From Basidiobolus meristosporus CBS 931.73 (taxonomy: Eukaryota; Basidiobolomycota; Basidiobolomycetes; Basidiobolales; Basidiobolaceae): a DNA stretch of 64,000 nt. The DNA is taken from the NCBI GenBank assembly GCA_002104905.1, contig MCFE01000424.1, forward strand, positions 1-64,000, in the 5' to 3' direction. This document shows, piece by piece, positions 34,165-45,455 of this stretch. The position numbers were made by a program, and so were the translations under genes. Position 1 is the stretch's first letter. Each line of letters starts with the position of its first letter. The notes under the pieces were generated by a model. The model searched no databases. It saw nothing but the letters and a program-made list of their open reading frames with translations, and was not told the origin of the DNA.

Positions 34165-37100
34165 CGGAGGTGGTCTGCATGAAGATTCCCTGGACACAGC
34201 GGGTTCACGCCCCTGCTTCTGCCCGTTCCCTTTCCTTCCTCCCCCTCCCCTCCCCTTCCCTTCCCTTCCCTTCCCCGACTATTTTTCATTTCTTTTATTC
34301 ATTTTCCCGAGTAGGATAGACCCGAAGATATGTTCACCAATTGCTAAATGATTAAAACGGCCAAGATTTCCTTAGATCGGTGGTTTGAGAATTCCTGGTG
34401 CGGTTGTTACGCTACGGTCCGTTTAGACCAGCTCAGGGACTATTTGCGCGCGGTCAAGTACCGGTGGGGTTACAGCCAACCAACAGGACTCGAGTGGCCT
34501 GTGCAGAACTCTAATTTCATTCCACAGCATTCATGGGATTTGGTTGGGGGGAATGGGCCTCGATAGTCCCAAATCTCGTCCGCCAACCATGCCCCGCATG
34601 AATCGGGATAGGTGCGGTCGACGCAGCTCCACTACTCAACATGGGTATGATTTGCGGTGGCATGGTTGTGCAGCAGGTTGGCGTGAGTATGCATCAACAA
34701 ACCGGGCCGTCTCGGTTCCAGCAGAACGAAATCGGGCATGGGTGGGCTACGCAACGGGAAATATGCTGGTGGATCAAACCGATCCCCGGACTTGGCGTTG
34801 TTCGAAAGCACATGCTCATTTGAAACACCCATGGAAACGGTTGGCCATCACATCCTCGAATCCGGCCAGATTTTCTCACCCAAGGGGTATGAGTTGGGCT
34901 GTGGAACGCTGCCCTCTGCCGTTATGGGTTGGTGCACCGCCTGACGCCTCCAGAGCCATGTGAAAAAGCCATGAATCCCTCTCGTGAACGCTACACGAAT
35001 TGCCGAACTCCAGGCGAAACTCGCTGGCTTCGCTCGCAACATGTCGATCCCATTTCCGCCACGAGCAGGAAATGGCGTGGTGACGGCTGAAACTTGGGAT
35101 TGCTACGTACTAGGGAATCGACTCAGGCCATTGTCAGCATTGGGTGTGGGTCGCTGGGCCATCGGTGCCACAGTCGAGGATTCGTCGTGTTGTGGAAGAT
35201 TGGTTCCAACCCGACTACTCATTTCCCCGATTTGGAAATGGTCAGGCTGCTCTATGGACGATGGGATGGATGGTGGAATCTAACAAATCCAAGTTGGAGG
35301 CCTGAGGGATCCCAGGATCATCCGGAGAGCCTTTCCATTGGCTAGGGCATTTCCCTCGAAATTGGTGGCATCCCGTCGCATCTATCGAGCACCAAGGTTA
35401 AGGTGAAGCAATGTGAGCTAGATCTGGGTGAGCTGGCCCGTCCGTGTAACCTGAATGCTCGACTGGAACTTCCTGATGATTCATCGAGAGTCAGTCAACC
35501 CATGGTCCTACGACCAGCACTACGATTTCTACACTCCAGGAGACAGCGGCCAGCCCGCCCAATAACGCTCATGGGATCAATCCCTCCTCTCCAGGCCTGT
35601 GCGTGCAACCTCTAAACGGCCCGGTTGCTGCCCAGCGACTCTAGATGCCTGATGGGTGTGCCAAACCACCTGCCGACACGGGAAACTTGGGAAGAAATCG
35701 CCATCACCAATTTAACTCTTTTTGGAAATATTTATCAGCATTTGCTTAACTATGTTTGGACAATCCCGACGCGGGTGGACGAAAGTGGAAATCGAGCGCT
35801 GCTTCGAGTAAAGTAGTACGGCTCACCTTTTCATTTAAGGATCCATGTGAATGAAGGGTTCAGCAGATCCATCGATACGCTAGCAAGGCATCTGCGGACC
35901 AAATAAGGATGGGTTAGAGTGCGTTAACCTTACCAATAACCAAAGCCTTCTAGAAAGGGCCCAAATCAAGTTGCTGGGAGCCAGGATCCAGCAGCCCCTC
36001 TGATGCCACCTCCAACAAAGCACCTTTCGGGCCGCATAGAGCGCAGAGGAATAAGGGCCGGGAATTGGATTCCCACCACCATCATCTAACCAGCCCGCTT
36101 GGATCAAGAGCCCCTCTGGTGCTCACCAAACGAGATAGCGCGCAGAAGGATGGTAATTTCTCCAAAAGATTAGAAATGCCGTGGTTGCGGCGGCCACTTC
36201 AAAACAAATAGATAATGATGTGACAGATAATCGGAAACCTTGTGGCATCTGGCACTTGAGATATTTTACATATATATACAAATGATGTTACAGGTGCGCA
36301 TTCTGGTGACCACAATCCCCAAACCCTTGAGTCATATCTATTGATCAGGAATGCATCTAATCCAGCGCCTTCTCATCTGCCTTGGCCTTGACAGCCGCAC
36401 GCACATACACACACACACACACACCCATGCACACCAAAAATGACCATCTTGTCTTACACCGTACTCATCAACCACCGTGGTTTATCACGGGTTCTTGGAC
36501 AGCATCAAACCGATGTCTGAAAGCACCGTGTTGGCCGTCAGCTGATGCTGCCAAGACTGACAGACTGGTCAACCCACCCAAACCTGTTAGGAAAATATGC
36601 CAATGTCCTTGGTGGATGTCATCAAGGGTGATCTCGAAGCCCATCTTCGCGCTGACTTCGATCCCTAGGATCGTCCATATTGGGAATTGTATTCGTGGTG
36701 ATGTTACCTTCATCGCAACATCGCGCTAATGGGAATGTCATGTCTTTCCATTTCAAGTCCAGTTTGCGCTGGCTGATTTGAGATTTATTAAACCACCGCT
36801 AATACGCCTGGCTGCTTTCCACCAGGAGTTTTGGGGTGAAGGGACCCTTTTGGAAACCATCGATTCCACCTGCTCAACCAAAGCGCCTGGGGAGGCATGG
36901 AGCGTACGTTCAGTATGGGCATAGCCACCTCTGAGGTCAAAAGGGACCCATCTCACGCCATGGGTGATCAGATCAACATCTAGGCCGCTTTGCTTCGGCT
37001 CGCCTATGAACAAAGGGGGCCATTTCCTGATGCTCAGATGGGCCTAACGGAATTCTAGAATTTAATAATCAACACCAACCTGAACCGGATTCCGCTCGAG

Positions 37101-37506
37101 AAAACAATCCTGTTCTAAAGTCAGGGCCATGTATGTGTACGACTTGGAATCTGGAATTGTGGTCCGCTCGATTCCACACGTGCCCCTATGATTGGTAAAG
37201 AGGCGGGAAACGTAAGGAGGAATAATTCCCTCTGAATAGAAAGTACTACCAAGCTTATATCCGAAACCTGTGCTCCGTGGCTTTCTCCTTCTTGAGTTCA
37301 TTAGCAAAGTGTAAAGTAATCAAACTTGGGATGGCGAGATTTTTTTCCCTCGACCAGTTGAGACCAGCCTTTTTCGGGGGATTAGGTTTGTAGATAGACA
37401 CTGATCAACAAACATCCCCGATGCTTATAAAAAGCGCGCCCTCCCCCGCCCTTATGCATTCATTAGTCCATTCCCCTCCAATACCTGAAAAGCCACTCCA
37501 CCAGTT
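34165..37506. other. 3.3-kb intergenic stretch with coding-like debris
   Basis: Includes a polypyrimidine CCCTT run (34236-34277) and an (AC)n run (36403-36424). No intact gene. Two frames in the same phase (34738-34941 and 34984-35283), split by stops, read protein-like text (GHHILESGQIFSPKGYELGC; ATRIAELQAKLAGFARNMSI). At 36730-37060 another reads protein-like text with a stop (MERTFSMGIATSEVKRDPSH, then LLRLAYEQRGPFPD). These could be pseudogenes or exons of genes I cannot assemble; no family recognised. Confidence 0.35.
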
Positions 37507-38172
37507 ATGCTCAACACCCAAATAATCAACCAAATATCGAGAATGTCGCGCGACCAACTGGAGCTTGCTCTCCTCAAGGCCAGCTCGCGCCACGATGACG
37601 TCTACAACCAGATAGTCTTCACCTCACAGTCCCTTGATAAGGCCCAGCAGACCTCGAAGAGCTTCGACCAAGTAGTTTACTGGTACGAGAAGCTCGAATC
37701 CAACTCACTGACCATGAACCAGAGGTTCTATCTCTTGAGCGCGATCACCTCCTCGCTGGCCGAACATATCACCCGGTTCAGACTGAATGACCCCACAAGC
37801 TACTTCCAGGTCTGGTCCGAGAAGGGGATCTACCAAATGAAGCGCTCGAAGTTTACCAGCAAGGTGGGCGAGCGCTGGAAGAGCCTTTTCCTAGACTTCG
37901 GCAAAGGAGTTAGCCAGGAGCTGGGCTACCAGAAGTCGGATTGGCGCAAGTTCAAGAAACTGGTCGACCACTGGGAGGCCATCTTCCGTGCTGAAGACTT
38001 GACCTTGGGGCACGCGTATGAGATCAAATTGCTCGTTGAACGGGAGATCAGTGGCTACCACTCGTACTACTTTTCTAAGGATCTGGTGAACGACTCCTCC
38101 TCAGAGTCGATATCGGCCTACTCAGCCGAATCCGAGGCTGTGTCCGATCTGTCGTGTCAGACGCTCATATAA
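37507..38172 (+). CDS. Single-exon gene, 221 aa, possibly Cut8/Sts1-like
   Basis: An intact ATG-to-stop frame in a CpG-rich stretch with consistent codon use (third positions mostly C or G), following a short AT-rich leader with TATAAAAAGCGCG at about 37426, a good TATA-box candidate. The N-terminus SRDQLELALLKASSRHDDVYNQIV resembles the first helical motif of Cut8/Sts1, which tethers the proteasome at the nucleus, and a central helical block (FYLLSAITSSLAEHITRF) could match its dimerisation region. The match is by eye and weak. The C-terminus is Ser/Glu-rich. No signal peptide or TM segment. If not Cut8-like, it is a conserved-looking protein of unknown role. Confidence 0.7.
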   Translation: MLNTQIINQISRMSRDQLELALLKASSRHDDVYNQIVFTSQSLDKAQQTSKSFDQVVYWYEKLESNSLTMNQRFYLLSAITSSLAEHITRFRLNDPTSYFQVWSEKGIYQMKRSKFTSKVGERWKSLFLDFGKGVSQELGYQKSDWRKFKKLVDHWEAIFRAEDLTLGHAYEIKLLVEREISGYHSYYFSKDLVNDSSSESISAYSAESEAVSDLSCQTLI

Positions 38173-39393
38173 GGCGGACCAGCCTGCCCAGTATGCCCAT
38201 CCCTCACCACCATTCTTATTAATTTGGAGAAACTCCTTAGCTGACTCGCATATAGAACATTTTTGTCGATGTATTTATTCCAACCCCTAAGATTTAGCAT
38301 ATTCCTATCGCCTTCTAAACTTGCTATAAACATGATGTTTACACTACGCTATGGTGCGATTGCCAACTCGGAACCTTCGTCTTCAGGTGGGTAGGGTGTG
38401 CTGGATTCGATGTAGTCCTCAAGTACCAATCGGATGATCGCCTCTATCTTGGTTTGGCATGGGTTGGAATCCGCCTTCGATCGGACTCGGAATGGCTTGA
38501 AGCGACGATAAGCTTTTATCGCATCGTGTCACCATCAGTCTATCTTAAAAGATGTCTTTGTTTTTGGAATGCAAGATCACTGGTGACGATAGGTTGGCTA
38601 TTCACAGATCCAGGGATTAGAGGTGGGCTAATGATCACCGAATTGGGAGGATGATTTTCCGACCGACCGCAGATCCACACAAATCAACAGTGGCCAAGGT
38701 GGTTTGAGCAGTGCATTCGGTCCCCTTTATCCTCTCTGCGCCGTGGAGCTTTCGTAGGGACTTTTCAGCTGGGGTGTCGTGTCTGCTTCCATCGAATAAT
38801 GCGATATTGGCAGCACGGTGGTTGTTTATGGCCAATGTGGGTACTGCTCGAGTGTCCATTACACAGCTGACGCCACCTTGGAGCCAAGTAACGAATCAGA
38901 AAAATACAGTGGCAATACAGGCTAGGCATTATCGGAACCCGAGGGCGGGAATAGGATCGTTCTGGCCTAGTGTACTTGCTTCACGAACCCAGGTGATCCG
39001 TGGTCACGCTCGTCGAAAATCCCTGTCGTTTTCCATGCCCATCTCTTCCCAAAGGTTGATGAGCCACCACACTGTCTCGAGGCTACCCCACAACAGACAG
39101 CCCCTGGTGCGCGGCCATATTCCAGGTGTTCCCCACTGGGCAATTCATACCGCTGTGGCAAACTGGAACTGAACTCCGGCACCATTGCCTGAACAGTTCG
39201 CTGAAAAATCACTCAAGGGTAGGATCACTCAGCCAAATGAAAGAACCCCATTGGTGGATAATTGAAAGTCCTGGAGAAATATATTTATAGGGTCGAATGA
39301 ATGGGTGTCTATTAATTAATGTCTATACTATGATGGGGTTTGGAAGCACGACTTGATGCGATAATTAAGCAACCACCAGTAGATGTCAGGAAG
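38173..39393. other. Intergenic region, no convincing gene
   Basis: Several short frames overlap on both strands (plus 38711-39172; minus 38859-38635). None has a recognisable domain. The 3' ends of the flanking convergent genes lie here. Confidence 0.4.
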
Positions 39394-41481
39394 CTAATAA
39401 TAACTGCCAACTACACAATGGCGCGGGAAATACCCTTTAACGTTAGGGTTTCTGGTCCGATTGTAGCCTATGAACCACTGATCGCTAACTTCCTCGGTGA
39501 TGATCAGCTCATCGTCCGGTTGCACCAATAATTCATTTGGTCTCTCGGGCATGTATGGCTCGATGGCGGTCATGATGAACAGCGGCTGCTCTGAGTTGGG
39601 ATTTATCTCCTTTCGGAGGTACAGAGCCGGATTCAGGTTCGGCTGAGGGCGGTTAACATCGTTTCCATTCAAACCTACTATCAGCGTTTCTAAATAGGTG
39701 GAATATCAGTATCAGATCAATGCTATAAATGTCCACGGCAATTACCTTCCAGGTCGTCCTCCCTGATCCCGGTTCCAGTGCTTGAGGAAGTGACTGTGCT
39801 TCTTATGGTATTGTTTCTATCTAGATTGGTGTTGTTCATCAATTTGGTATCTTGACGGGCTGGTATCTGTGATGTGGCAAGCCTATCAAGCTCCGGGTTC
39901 CTCTGGGGACAAATCGGTGATGCCGTAAATTCCCCAGGGGCAGGCTTTGGAGCAGGCGGCGGCATGGATGTTGGCATCTCCTGGGAAGACAAGGCTCTGC
40001 CAACTCCTTGCGTCAATTCTGTAGGCTGAGGAAGAGCCTGCCTTTCCTGTCCCAGTGGTGGGGTATCTGGTCTACTTCTGGAGTGCTCCAGGGAGTAACG
40101 AATATATTGATGCTCCAAAGCATTCGTGGGGCTAACAATGGCATCTGTGCTACCAAAGCTGGGATGCGAGCTCACTCGAGAAGTGGCGGCCGATCTCTGA
40201 ATAGAGTCGACTTGGGACTCGGTGGGAGAGGGGGATCGGTAGAAAGATTCACTATATCTGTGCAGAACCGGAGTTACTGCCTCGGCATTAGCAGCACGCT
40301 CAATATCAAAACTAGGATCATTCCGTTGCGCGGTTGGGGTGATTGCCATGGCATTCATGCGGGAGCCACCACGATACCCAGGGGTGGGTGCTGTCGACAT
40401 AGCAGTACTATCAGCTCCGAAATCAACGGTGGTGAATTGCTTTCTCTTCCTAGAGTATTGATACCAAATCAGCCCGGCTATTACAGCAAGACCAGCCGAA
40501 CCTCCCACAACACCGCCAACAATGGCGCCAGTATGATTACTATGCGATTTTTCAGTAGATGGCCCTGAGCGTGCCATTGGGACGGTTAATGGGCTTGGAC
40601 TTGAACCTGCACTTTCCGAAATGGAGGAATCACCTTTGCTGGAGCTGATGGCGCCATTAGTGGGCAAGGAGTGGGCAACATCATGTGTAGGTGTGTGCAC
40701 ATTGTTGGCAGAGCTCTCAGCCTTCGAGACACCGCTTGGTTTGACGGCAGATGCCAAAGATTTGGTTGGCTCTACAGGTTTATGAGACTCCTTAGGATGT
40801 GCTTCAGTAGGCTTGTGGTCTTCGGTTGACGTCTTGGATTCATGCGTGACTTCATGTGTTTCAGATGGCTTGGGAGTATGGTGCACTTCAGTGTGTTTAC
40901 TGGGCGAGTCGGTAGGTTTATGTGGCTCAGTTGGCTTAAGGCTTTCGCTGGGCTTATGGGTTGGTTCAGTCTCTTTCTCAGGCTTCTCTGCAGGCTTATG
41001 CGCCTCGGTTACTTTGGCTGGAGGCGTTGAAGGCTTTTCTGGTTCCGTGTGGTGTTGAGTTGACTTTGGTGGTTGAGCTTCTGCTTTGTGAGATTCGCCA
41101 GATTTGTCGTCTGTTGGCGACTTCTTGGAGTCATCGTGGACATCTTTATCTGGAGTAGCATCGTGATGTGCTGGATTTTTTTGGGAGAAGATATATTAAC
41201 GATGCAATGCAGATGAGGTTCCACAAAATCACAATATACCTTCAGGGGGATCAGAATCGTGTTTGCTATCCTGCGGTGGGGGAGTCTGTGCTGACAGCTC
41301 AAATCCTGAATGTGTTGTTAAGTTTGGTCAATCGACATAGGAAAGAAGACAGTTATTTCCGACCTTGCTGGCACTGGGCACCCTCGCAACGGCTCAAATC
41401 GAGTACTGGGTTGGCTGAACTCTGTATGGCTGAACATGAGATGGCGGTTAGCGCCAAAAGCACTGTTGTCTTTATTTGCAT
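39394..41481 (-). CDS. Single-pass surface protein with repetitive stalk and C-terminal SH3 domain, 634 aa
   Basis: Four exons on the minus strand: 41481-41364, 41305-41240, 41170-39746, 39689-39394; phases close to 1,905 nt. A signal peptide (MQIKTTVLLALTAISCSA) is followed by a short Cys-containing segment (LDLSRCEGAQCQ) and then a ~200-residue Lys/Pro/Thr/His/Glu-rich stalk with recurring HKPTE/THKPSE motifs. A Ser-rich part, one TM helix (about residues 276-298, AIVGGVVGGSAGLAVIAGLI) and the stop-transfer SRKRK come next. The Ser/Pro-rich cytosolic part of ~270 residues ends in an SH3 domain (about 570-634; FIMTAIEPYMPERPNELLVQ, then DQWFIGYN and GYFPRHCV, with the ALYDY position changed to AIEPY). 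Architecture recalls fungal sensors or polarity proteins such as Fus1 or Sho1, with a mucin-like ectodomain. Function is inferred. Confidence 0.85.
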
Positions 41482-41747
41482 CCCTTTCGCTTTTTAAACT
41501 ATATATGAAGGCGGAGGAACAACGTGGCAACGTGATATGAACACGCTTCAAACAGATTTGGACGGGTCTTCGGGTTTGGGGATGTACGACGGATGAAGGC
41601 AGCGATGCGATGTCGCAGGCCTTTGATTACAATTACAGAGTATTCGGTACAAGTGCTCGATCACTTTTTGCTCAAGGCCAAGGCCAGAATGCAGTATCTT
41701 AAATATGAATCCGGCCCTGCATTGCGATCGGATAAAGATCCTATCAG

Positions 41748-42514
41748 ATGACCAAGTTTAGGTAAAAAAGCTGTAAGAATATTTTAAGAAGTAAAGTCCA
41801 AGCCACTTGGGATCTCCAAGTTCCAAATCTGATTCTATAATGGTTCTGTCCGTTGACCAAAATGGAACTCAAGCTAAAAATAAAGAGTGGTGCTAACTAT
41901 TAAGCGTGAAACAAACTCCAAAGCTTGTCAAGGAGTCAGGTGAACGCGATCGAATACTTCGCGCTGCTCAACTTTATTTGAAGAGTGCTCTGGATTGGGA
42001 GGAGAAGTACGCAGCCACGCTTCACTCTTTGTGCCACCAATCATTGCCGGTAACCAATAAGTTCAATCGATTTTCTTACGCATCTACAAGCATGATGACA
42101 AAGTGTGTTGAATGCGCCTGGCCTAGTGTCAGCAAACCACGGGCTCAGGTCAGTTCAACTAGCCATTCACTTAAATCACAGAATGGCCATGTGGAAAATA
42201 GGAAGGCTTGTTTCGAAAGTTCTCATATATTTAACATGTAGTTGAATAGAAATGATTTACTACGGTATAAAAATTTCGACCATTTTGGATATTTTCTATA
42301 TTTGAGAGATAAGAAATGGAATATCGAAAAAATGTACGCGTCGATGCAACTAGACTCTCAAGTGAAAATCCAATCTGTCGATGGCCCACCAACAGCTAAA
42401 GTCCATTGGCGGAGTAGATATCCTTTGAAAAAGGAATTCCGTGTTCCAATGCTAAAACGGGTCCGCTCGTTGCTGAAGTTTGGTTCGCATAAAGGTTGCC
42501 CGAGTTTAAAATAG
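41748..42514 (+). pseudogene. Possible multi-exon gene or decayed gene, unrecognised
   Basis: A 14-nt first exon (ATG at 41748, MTKF) followed by an intron 41762-41904 (GTAAAAAAG...CTAACTATTAAG, good branch site) would join to KQTPKLVKESGERDRILRAA, then AQLYLKSALDWEEKYAATLH and TKCVECAWPSV. One in-frame TAG at 42239 divides it from a second block (RNDLLRYKNFDHFGYFLYLR to 42512). The helix-rich start plus a CxxC recalls the Rpr2/SNM1 family of RNase P proteins, but the second CxxC is not visible, so I do not assign it. It could be a gene with a missed intron or a pseudogene. Confidence 0.35.
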
Positions 42515-43899
42515 CTTACTACTTTACCCTTCGAGGAAAGTTGTTTCTATTGTGATGCTCCCAGTGCTGTGTTCCAGATGTTGTAAATGGTATCATTGTA
42601 CATGTGAGTATCGCTATGTAGATTAGCTAGTAATTCTTCAGCACTTTATTTGCAGCGTCAAGATCAATCACTAGTATTATCAGCGAGCAGCTATTATGCA
42701 TAGCCACGTGGAGCAAATAAGCACAACTGTAGTGTTTAGTTATTGGAAAGAAGAAAGCAGATTAAGCACGGTAACAACCAACTGCTAGCTGTGATCAATG
42801 GAGGACTTGCTGAGTAATTTCTACGATATTCCACACTGCTTTTAGCGTTTTTGCGTTCTGCGTATTTGAAAGCCGACGTGTTGATCTTTTTGATTCTTTT
42901 TCCATGCCAAATAATATTTCCGAGGTATGACGCCATTCATACCCAACGTGACCGTCAGTACTCAGGTACCAAGAAAATCGTAGAGCCATAGAACAGATAT
43001 CTAGAACTATGAAACTCCACGATTCTTTCAAACCAACCAACCATGGGTGAGATATGCCTAATTGGATCAGAGAATTGATTTATGCCGACTTTCATCTGTT
43101 TTAGGTTGGAAGGGATCTCATTGGAGCTGGGGCTCAAAAGCCCATATTTTCTTGGTTTCCGATTGAGAACACGATATTATCCCTATGCTGTAATTTCACC
43201 CACAGATTCGCGGCATGGCAGCAGTCTATGCTTCCACGAAACGGTTGTACAAGTGCAGCAAATACAATATTATCTATGGATCTGACCCGTATGAATTTGA
43301 GATTAGCCCTATAATCAACTGAGTTTTGAATGCCATAACCGATCTGTTGTACATCATCGAATGTGCTACATTTAATATTCTTGTTCTCCACAGTACTCCC
43401 ATGCCACTAGTGATCCATCCGCTTAGGAGCTAATCTCATCTCACCGTGTATCTGATACGTTCGTGCTGGCATTTTGTGCTCGTGATAATGATCACATGGG
43501 TTCGACGGGCGAATTTTGCTTTGGGTGTCTGACCGAGTGTCCACTTGGTATTTTCAAGTGATCAGTGACTAAATAAAGCATACCACACATATCAAGTCGA
43601 GAGACAAGGCAAACCAAACTATATGGCGCTGGGGAGGTTGCCGCTATGAGGTGTATAGTCGCTGCTGAGATACCCACATCAAAGATTGGGTGGTCGAAAG
43701 CCATCCTTCTCATAAGTGCGTGCTTTAAATGTGGCTGATCCAGGAAATTCATTTGGGTTCAACTCCTTTATTTTTCACTACCATATCGAATCAACACAGG
43801 ATATCACTTCAGGTGCGATTGCTCTTTTCCATACTGGCTAGTTATTGATCAAGGTGAACAGGCAGCGGAGGTTACTCCAACTCAGATCGATAAGATGGC
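42515..43899. other. Intergenic region, no convincing gene
   Basis: AT-rich. One short stretch near 42565-42605 reads LCSRCCKWYHCTC, which by itself resembles part of a zinc-binding fold, but it has no open context. Otherwise only short chance frames. Confidence 0.4.
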
Positions 43900-44148
43900 T
43901 TAAACGTGGGCTTGTAATCGAGCAGTCTGCTTGGACTTGGAGTATTGGATCCGTGATTGCTCCAACATGGAACGCATCGTTCCAAATCCAGTGATGGACG
44001 AATGCTTACGAACTTTTGAGTGAGCAGAGGGAGTGGAGTTCGCCATGAACTTTTTGATAATTTCTCTCTTGCGGAGTTGACTTGCCTGAAGTTTCTGCGA
44101 GTATTCATTAAGGTGTAGGTTTTGAATGATTCTGGTGGGGTTGGTCAT
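43900..44148 (-). CDS. Small hypothetical protein, 82 aa
   Basis: ATG-to-stop frame on the minus strand: MTNPTRIIQNLHLNEYSQKL, then REIIKKFMANSTPSAHSKVR and GFGTMRSMLEQSR. Basic, soluble, with a predicted helical N-terminus. No known family. Support is codon-like composition and a tidy ATG context (ATATCATGACC); it could still be chance. Confidence 0.35.
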   Translation of the reverse strand: MTNPTRIIQNLHLNEYSQKLQASQLRKREIIKKFMANSTPSAHSKVRKHSSITGFGTMRSMLEQSRIQYSKSKQTARLQAHV

Positions 44149-45062
44149 GATATTATTGTTGGCTAGTTACAAAGAAAGCTGGATGAATCGATATTTCCAG
44201 TCGGCTTGGTGTTGTAGAATTGGAGAAGCGAGAGTGGTTTGTGTGCGGTATTCTTTAGTCCGCTGCCATATTTATAGATGGGTGTCGCTGTGTATGCGGG
44301 CGCTGGGTCATGTGGCTGATACCAGATGATCTCTGTATCGCAATTCAGCAATCAAACGAACAATGCTCGGTAAGAAACGTAGCCATCCAGAGGCGTTCTT
44401 ATGAATTTTCATTTCGTTGTGGGTTTATTCCTATCTACCAAGCTCTGTATCCGATACGCAGGAGTAGAGTGAGCTGAATGAATGTGGGAATGTGCGCCAC
44501 TGTGTTGATGGTGGTTTTATCTAGGCAAGCAAGTCATAGGATTACACACAAATAGGTGCATGTGATATCGACAAATGCCTAGCATCCCCTATTCCGCGCT
44601 AATTCGCCAAGCACTATTCCCACCATTCATTAGCCACTCGGTGCATAGCGACCCCTAGCAATTCCGTCTCGAGGCCACCCATGCACCTCGATAGTTGCAT
44701 AAATAAAGCTGGTTGCTATTCATTTGGTTTATCTATGGAGTGGTGGATCTAGCGGTTGTGACTAGGGATCCTTGAACCGAGATCATATCCACACAAGTCT
44801 GAGCTCAGTGTCCGGATAAAATGTATAGCATCCGGAGAACAGTCCAATAGTGGAACCAGAAATGACCGAACCAGGTCCTCAACCAACCATTGTTCTTCAC
44901 AGCATTCGTCTATTCCGGATGAAGTGAATATGTAAGCAGAAAAAAATAAAGGTGTATTGCATTTATACTTTTCTTAGGTTTCGACCGCTTTATTTGTCTA
45001 CTTGAGACTCACCTTCTTACCGTCTAGTAGGAGTGTCATCACCGATACCCATCAAATTCACC
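44149..45062. other. Intergenic region
   Basis: No gene seen. A 50-base hairpin at 44743-44792 (GTGGAT...ATCCAC) is the only structured item noted. AT-rich promoter-like sequence lies upstream of 45063. Confidence 0.45.
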
Positions 45063-45455
45063 ATGGCCAAGCGTCGAAATACAACCGGGAAGAGGAAGAG
45101 AGTTAGTACGATTCAAACCGCCAATAGCAGAAAAACGACCAAAACAAAGCCCGACTCCTGTGGCAAAGAGCCTCGAGAGCACCGTCGTAAGGGGATTCCT
45201 ACCCGTTCGCCCTCGAAGGACGATCCTCGTAGGGGTATTATCTTCTCTTTCGTAACTTTACCAAACCTGGATACAACCGTACATATCATTCGTAGACCCT
45301 CGGACTTCGATGCGGTAGAATCACCCTCTTCCACTAGCGCCCCTCCGAGTCAACGTAGTGGGCTTGTAAATAAGGTACCGCTCAAGGAACTTCCAGAAAC
45401 TCCAAACATCACTTCCGCAAAGCGAGATGTTTCACTCCCTCAAGTTGTATATTGA
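45063..45455 (+). CDS. Small basic hypothetical protein, 130 aa
   Basis: Intact frame from the ATG at 45063 (context CACCATGGCC, a good fungal initiation context) to 45455. The N-terminal half is very basic (MAKRRNTTGKRKR, KKTTKTK-like), suggesting a nuclear or nucleolar protein. The middle has a hydrophobic strand pattern (IIFSFVTLPNLDTTVHIIRR) and the end is Ser/Pro-rich. No family recognised; the start codon context and length argue for a real gene. Confidence 0.5.
   Translation: MAKRRNTTGKRKRVSTIQTANSRKTTKTKPDSCGKEPREHRRKGIPTRSPSKDDPRRGIIFSFVTLPNLDTTVHIIRRPSDFDAVESPSSTSAPPSQRSGLVNKVPLKELPETPNITSAKRDVSLPQVVY

Noticed and set aside
38711-39172. 153-aa plus-strand frame
   Set aside because: Overlapped by long minus frames, no domain, residue composition like a translated non-coding strand.
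44743-44792. Hairpin that looked like a tRNA
   Set aside because: Only 50 bases, no cloverleaf, no proper A box or B box; the GGTTCAAGG on the minus strand lacks the rest of a B box.
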